A stretch of 64,000 nucleotides of DNA from Citrobacter enshiensis (GTDB taxonomy: Bacteria; Pseudomonadota; Gammaproteobacteria; Enterobacterales; Enterobacteriaceae). The position numbers and the translations under genes are program-made. Shown here piece after piece: positions 62,307 to 64,000 of this stretch. The stretch's first letter is position 1, and every line of letters begins with the position of its first letter. A model generated the notes under the pieces. It saw nothing but the letters and a program-made list of their open reading frames with translations, was not told where the DNA came from and ran no database searches. Location: contig NZ_CP119862.1 of NCBI RefSeq assembly GCF_029338175.1, positions 2,728,001-2,792,000 on the forward strand, given 5' to 3'.

Positions 62307-62669
62307 TTACTCCTTCCCGGTACGCACGATTTTCCGTTGATTTGCGCTCTCCAGTAACACTTCCGGAGCAACAAAAAAATCGATGTTAAAGTAAGTGTCG
62401 TCGGTCATCACTTCGATGTTATGCCATTTTTCCGGTGGAAAAACGCCAAACTGACCGGCTTCAATAATCATCACCTGTTCTGGCTCGGGACTGTGTTCAT
62501 CGGCATATCCGAGATATTTGACCGCCCCCTGCATCACCGACAAACGGGGATACACGCCCGGTCGGGTTCCTTTATCAAGGTGGCGTTCGAAAATTCCGGC
62601 GGGTGCCGTCTCTTTGTTCCAGAATGGCGTGGCGCGTGTGTGAATATGATTTTGTGGAATTTGAAGCAT
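62307..62669 (-). CDS. yeaR: DUF1971 cupin protein YeaR
   Basis: 120 residues (E. coli 119). Cupin-like TehB-type domain: FERHLDKGTRPGVYPRLSV and FGVFPPEKWHNIE. Linked to nitrate/NO response and tellurite tolerance. The ATG giving MLQIPQN is chosen by homology, with GGGAAGAC upstream. Confidence 0.94.
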   Translation of the reverse strand: MLQIPQNHIHTRATPFWNKETAPAGIFERHLDKGTRPGVYPRLSVMQGAVKYLGYADEHSPEPEQVMIIEAGQFGVFPPEKWHNIEVMTDDTYFNIDFFVAPEVLLESANQRKIVRTGKE

Positions 62670-62739
62670 TGTCTTCCCTCTTTCCATCAACAACGCAGCG
62701 TATTTCATTTATCGCTGCGGTAAGAAGGTTACGCCTAAG

Positions 62740-62762
62740 AATATGCATTTAAAATACCATTT
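62740..62762 (-). promoter_or_regulatory. Candidate NsrR operator of yeaR-yoaG
   Basis: AATATGCATTT-A-AAATACCATTT fits the 11-1-11 NsrR dyad (AAGATGCATTT half-site) well on the left arm and moderately on the right, 71 bp upstream of yeaR. Confidence 0.65.
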
Positions 62763-62770
62763 ATTGGTTA
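62755..62770 (-). promoter_or_regulatory. Candidate NarL/NarP 7-2-7 site of yeaR-yoaG
   Basis: TACCATT-TA-TTGGTTA is a 7-2-7 inverted pair of NarL heptamers, partly overlapping the NsrR-like dyad. Agrees with nitrate induction of yeaR-yoaG in E. coli. Confidence 0.7.
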
Positions 62771-62852
62771 TTTTTTTGATTATGCACCAGGGCTGTATCT
62801 TGATTTGCGGGGAAAAAACAGAGGCCCGTCAGAATAAACGGGCCTGTCGATA

Positions 62853-63491
62853 TTACGACTGCAGCGTCGCCAGACGCGCGGCAAAGCCGACGAAAATCAA
62901 ACCAATCAGAGAATTGCCGACCTTTGCCAGTTTCTTTTTAGTCCGAATATATTGCGTCACAAACGCCCCCGAAATAATCAGGAAACTCAGGTAGAAGAAG
63001 CTCACCACTTCCAGCGAGATGGCCAGAATCAAAAATGACAGCCCCGTATGCGGCGCGTTCACATCAATAAATTGCACGAAGAACGACACGTAAAAAAGGA
63101 TCGCTTTTGGGTTGGTCAGGCTCAGAACCAAGGCGCGTTTAAAAATCGCACCAAAAGGAACATCCTCGCCAGCCGACGCATTTTCTTTTGATTTCAGCGT
63201 CGCGTAGAGCATCTTTGCGCCAAGATAAAGCAGATACAATGCGCCGAGATAGCGAACAATACTAAACAGCACCGGCGTCGTTTTAATCATTGTTGCAACG
63301 CCGGCGTAAGCGAGAAACATCAGCACCGCATCGCCAATAAACACGCCGCTTGCCGCGAGATATCCACCTTTCATCCCACGCCCAACGCTATTTTTCAGCA
63401 CAAAAAATGTATTAGGACCAGGGACCAGAACGATAAAAATTGCCCCGACCAGATACGTCCAGTAATTCAGAACTCCATACTCTGCGAACAC
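62853..63491 (-). CDS. leuE: Leucine exporter LeuE (YeaS)
   Basis: 212 residues as in E. coli LeuE, LysE/RhtB family with six hydrophobic segments; PGPNTFFVL near residue 28 is the family signature. Exports leucine and other hydrophobic amino acids. The start is a GTG with AAGAGG five bases upstream, giving the E. coli length; the frame remains open further upstream without conservation. Confidence 0.93.
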   Translation of the reverse strand: MFAEYGVLNYWTYLVGAIFIVLVPGPNTFFVLKNSVGRGMKGGYLAASGVFIGDAVLMFLAYAGVATMIKTTPVLFSIVRYLGALYLLYLGAKMLYATLKSKENASAGEDVPFGAIFKRALVLSLTNPKAILFYVSFFVQFIDVNAPHTGLSFLILAISLEVVSFFYLSFLIISGAFVTQYIRTKKKLAKVGNSLIGLIFVGFAARLATLQS

Positions 63492-63629
63492 GTTAACCTC
63501 TTCCTGAAAAAAACAGATACGCCTAGCTGCGAAACAATATGCTAACGAATGCGTCTGATGATGGAAAGGAAAATCAGGACTCACCGCCATACCCAGTACA
63601 TTACTCCGAAAAACAGGCAATAAAGCAGC

Positions 63630-64000
63630 CTATTTCACCACCGGTAAATCTGAAAACCGAGTGGTATAGCGTGGGGAGAGCATTTCCCGTTTCATTTGCC
63701 ATTGCTGCTGTACCCCCTGCCCGGCAAAATAGAGGGTGCCTCCCCCCTTTTTGCTGTTGAGGTGATCCAACACCGCCATTAATTTCTCACTGTTGGGGCG
63801 TGGGGCGTTTTCATCAAACAAGTTTAACTGAGCAATCCCCTGGCTGAAAAAATCACTGAGCATGACGCCGGCTTTCATATAGCGAAAACCGTCTTTCCAG
63901 ATCCTGTCCAGCGCACTGCAGGCAACGCGAATAATGTCGCGGGTATCATTAGACGGAATCGTTAACTGGCCGCTGGCCTGAGGAGCATAAAACACCGCAT
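63630..64000 (-). CDS. umuC: Y-family DNA polymerase V catalytic subunit (UmuC-like), 3' part only
   Basis: The gene runs off the right edge; the last 123 or so residues are visible. They match the C-terminus of UmuC: DALxRxWKDGxRYxKAGVMLxDF, the beta-clamp-binding QLNLFD and the ending LYFAGQG to SPRYTTRSSDL-type. Error-prone lesion bypass polymerase with UmuD'. In E. coli umuDC lies elsewhere, so this copy is either relocated or a mobile-element-type (ImpB/SamB/MucB) homologue. No SOS box can be seen because the 5' end is outside the window. Confidence 0.88.
   Translation of the reverse strand, partial: AVFYAPQASGQLTIPSNDTRDIIRVACSALDRIWKDGFRYMKAGVMLSDFFSQGIAQLNLFDENAPRPNSEKLMAVLDHLNSKKGGGTLYFAGQGVQQQWQMKREMLSPRYTTRFSDLPVVK

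Overview
The window is a chromosomal segment from a member of the Enterobacteriaceae, most likely Citrobacter or a close relative of Salmonella and Citrobacter. The gene order from hxpB (yniC) at the left edge to leuE near the right edge follows the E. coli K-12 map around 39-40 minutes almost gene for gene, and most predicted proteins match remembered E. coli sequences closely in length and motifs. It is not E. coli: katE, cho and ydjE-ydjL are missing from their usual places; a kduD-like dehydrogenase, an EamA transporter, a CTP-synthase-like amidotransferase, a cysteine-type formate dehydrogenase, a RyhB-2 small RNA and an umuC-like gene are present instead.

Layout. 1-4.0 kb: hxpB end, kduD paralogue, LexA-controlled ydjM, cystine carrier tcyP, cedA. 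4.1-9.5 kb: the chitobiose operon chbBCARFG on the minus strand, with a site between chbB and chbC complementary to the sRNA ChiX. 9.7-12.4 kb: osmE, nadE, ves, spy. 12.7-18.9 kb: the arginine succinyltransferase operon astCADBE behind a sigma-54 promoter. 19.2-27.6 kb: xthA, then the tightly packed ydjXYZ-ynjABCDE run (two TVP38-type membrane proteins, a lipoprotein with a CxxCxxxC motif, an ABC importer, a rhodanese). 27.6-38.1 kb: ynjF, nudG, ynjH, gdhA, topB, selD, ydjA, sppA, ansA, pncA. 38.1-40.6 kb: an accessory patch, with a roughly 1 kb AT-rich islet between two identical 41-bp copies of the pncA 3' end, an EamA transporter and a decayed gene. 40.6-49.2 kb: yeaC, msrB, gapA, yeaD, yeaE, mipA, yeaG, yeaH. 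49.5-58.9 kb: three GGDEF proteins (yeaI, dgcJ, dgcP) interspersed with yeaK, yoaI, yeaL, nimR/nimT, an amidotransferase, yeaO, yoaF and the tiny membrane proteins YoaK and YoaJ. 58.9-64 kb: yeaQ, a Fur-controlled RyhB-2 sRNA, a sigma-54-driven Cys-FdhF, the NO/nitrate-responsive yeaR-yoaG unit with an extra downstream ORF, leuE, and the 3' part of an umuC-like polymerase gene.

Shared control. Three good sigma-54 promoters (ast, yeaGH, fdhF-like) point to nitrogen-stress and formate control. Iron (Fur/RyhB-2), SOS (LexA at ydjM) and NO/nitrate (NsrR/NarL at yeaR) sites are also visible. REP-type palindromes sit after nadE, ynjE, gdhA, yeaD and yeaG. I see no rRNA, tRNA, CRISPR array or intact insertion sequence. 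The items most worth following are the pncA islet with its tandem small membrane proteins, the RyhB-2 / Cys-FdhF insertion between yeaQ and yoaG, the His-rich ORF after yoaG, and the amidotransferase with a rearranged catalytic triad. All family assignments rest on remembered sequences and visible motifs, not on a database search.
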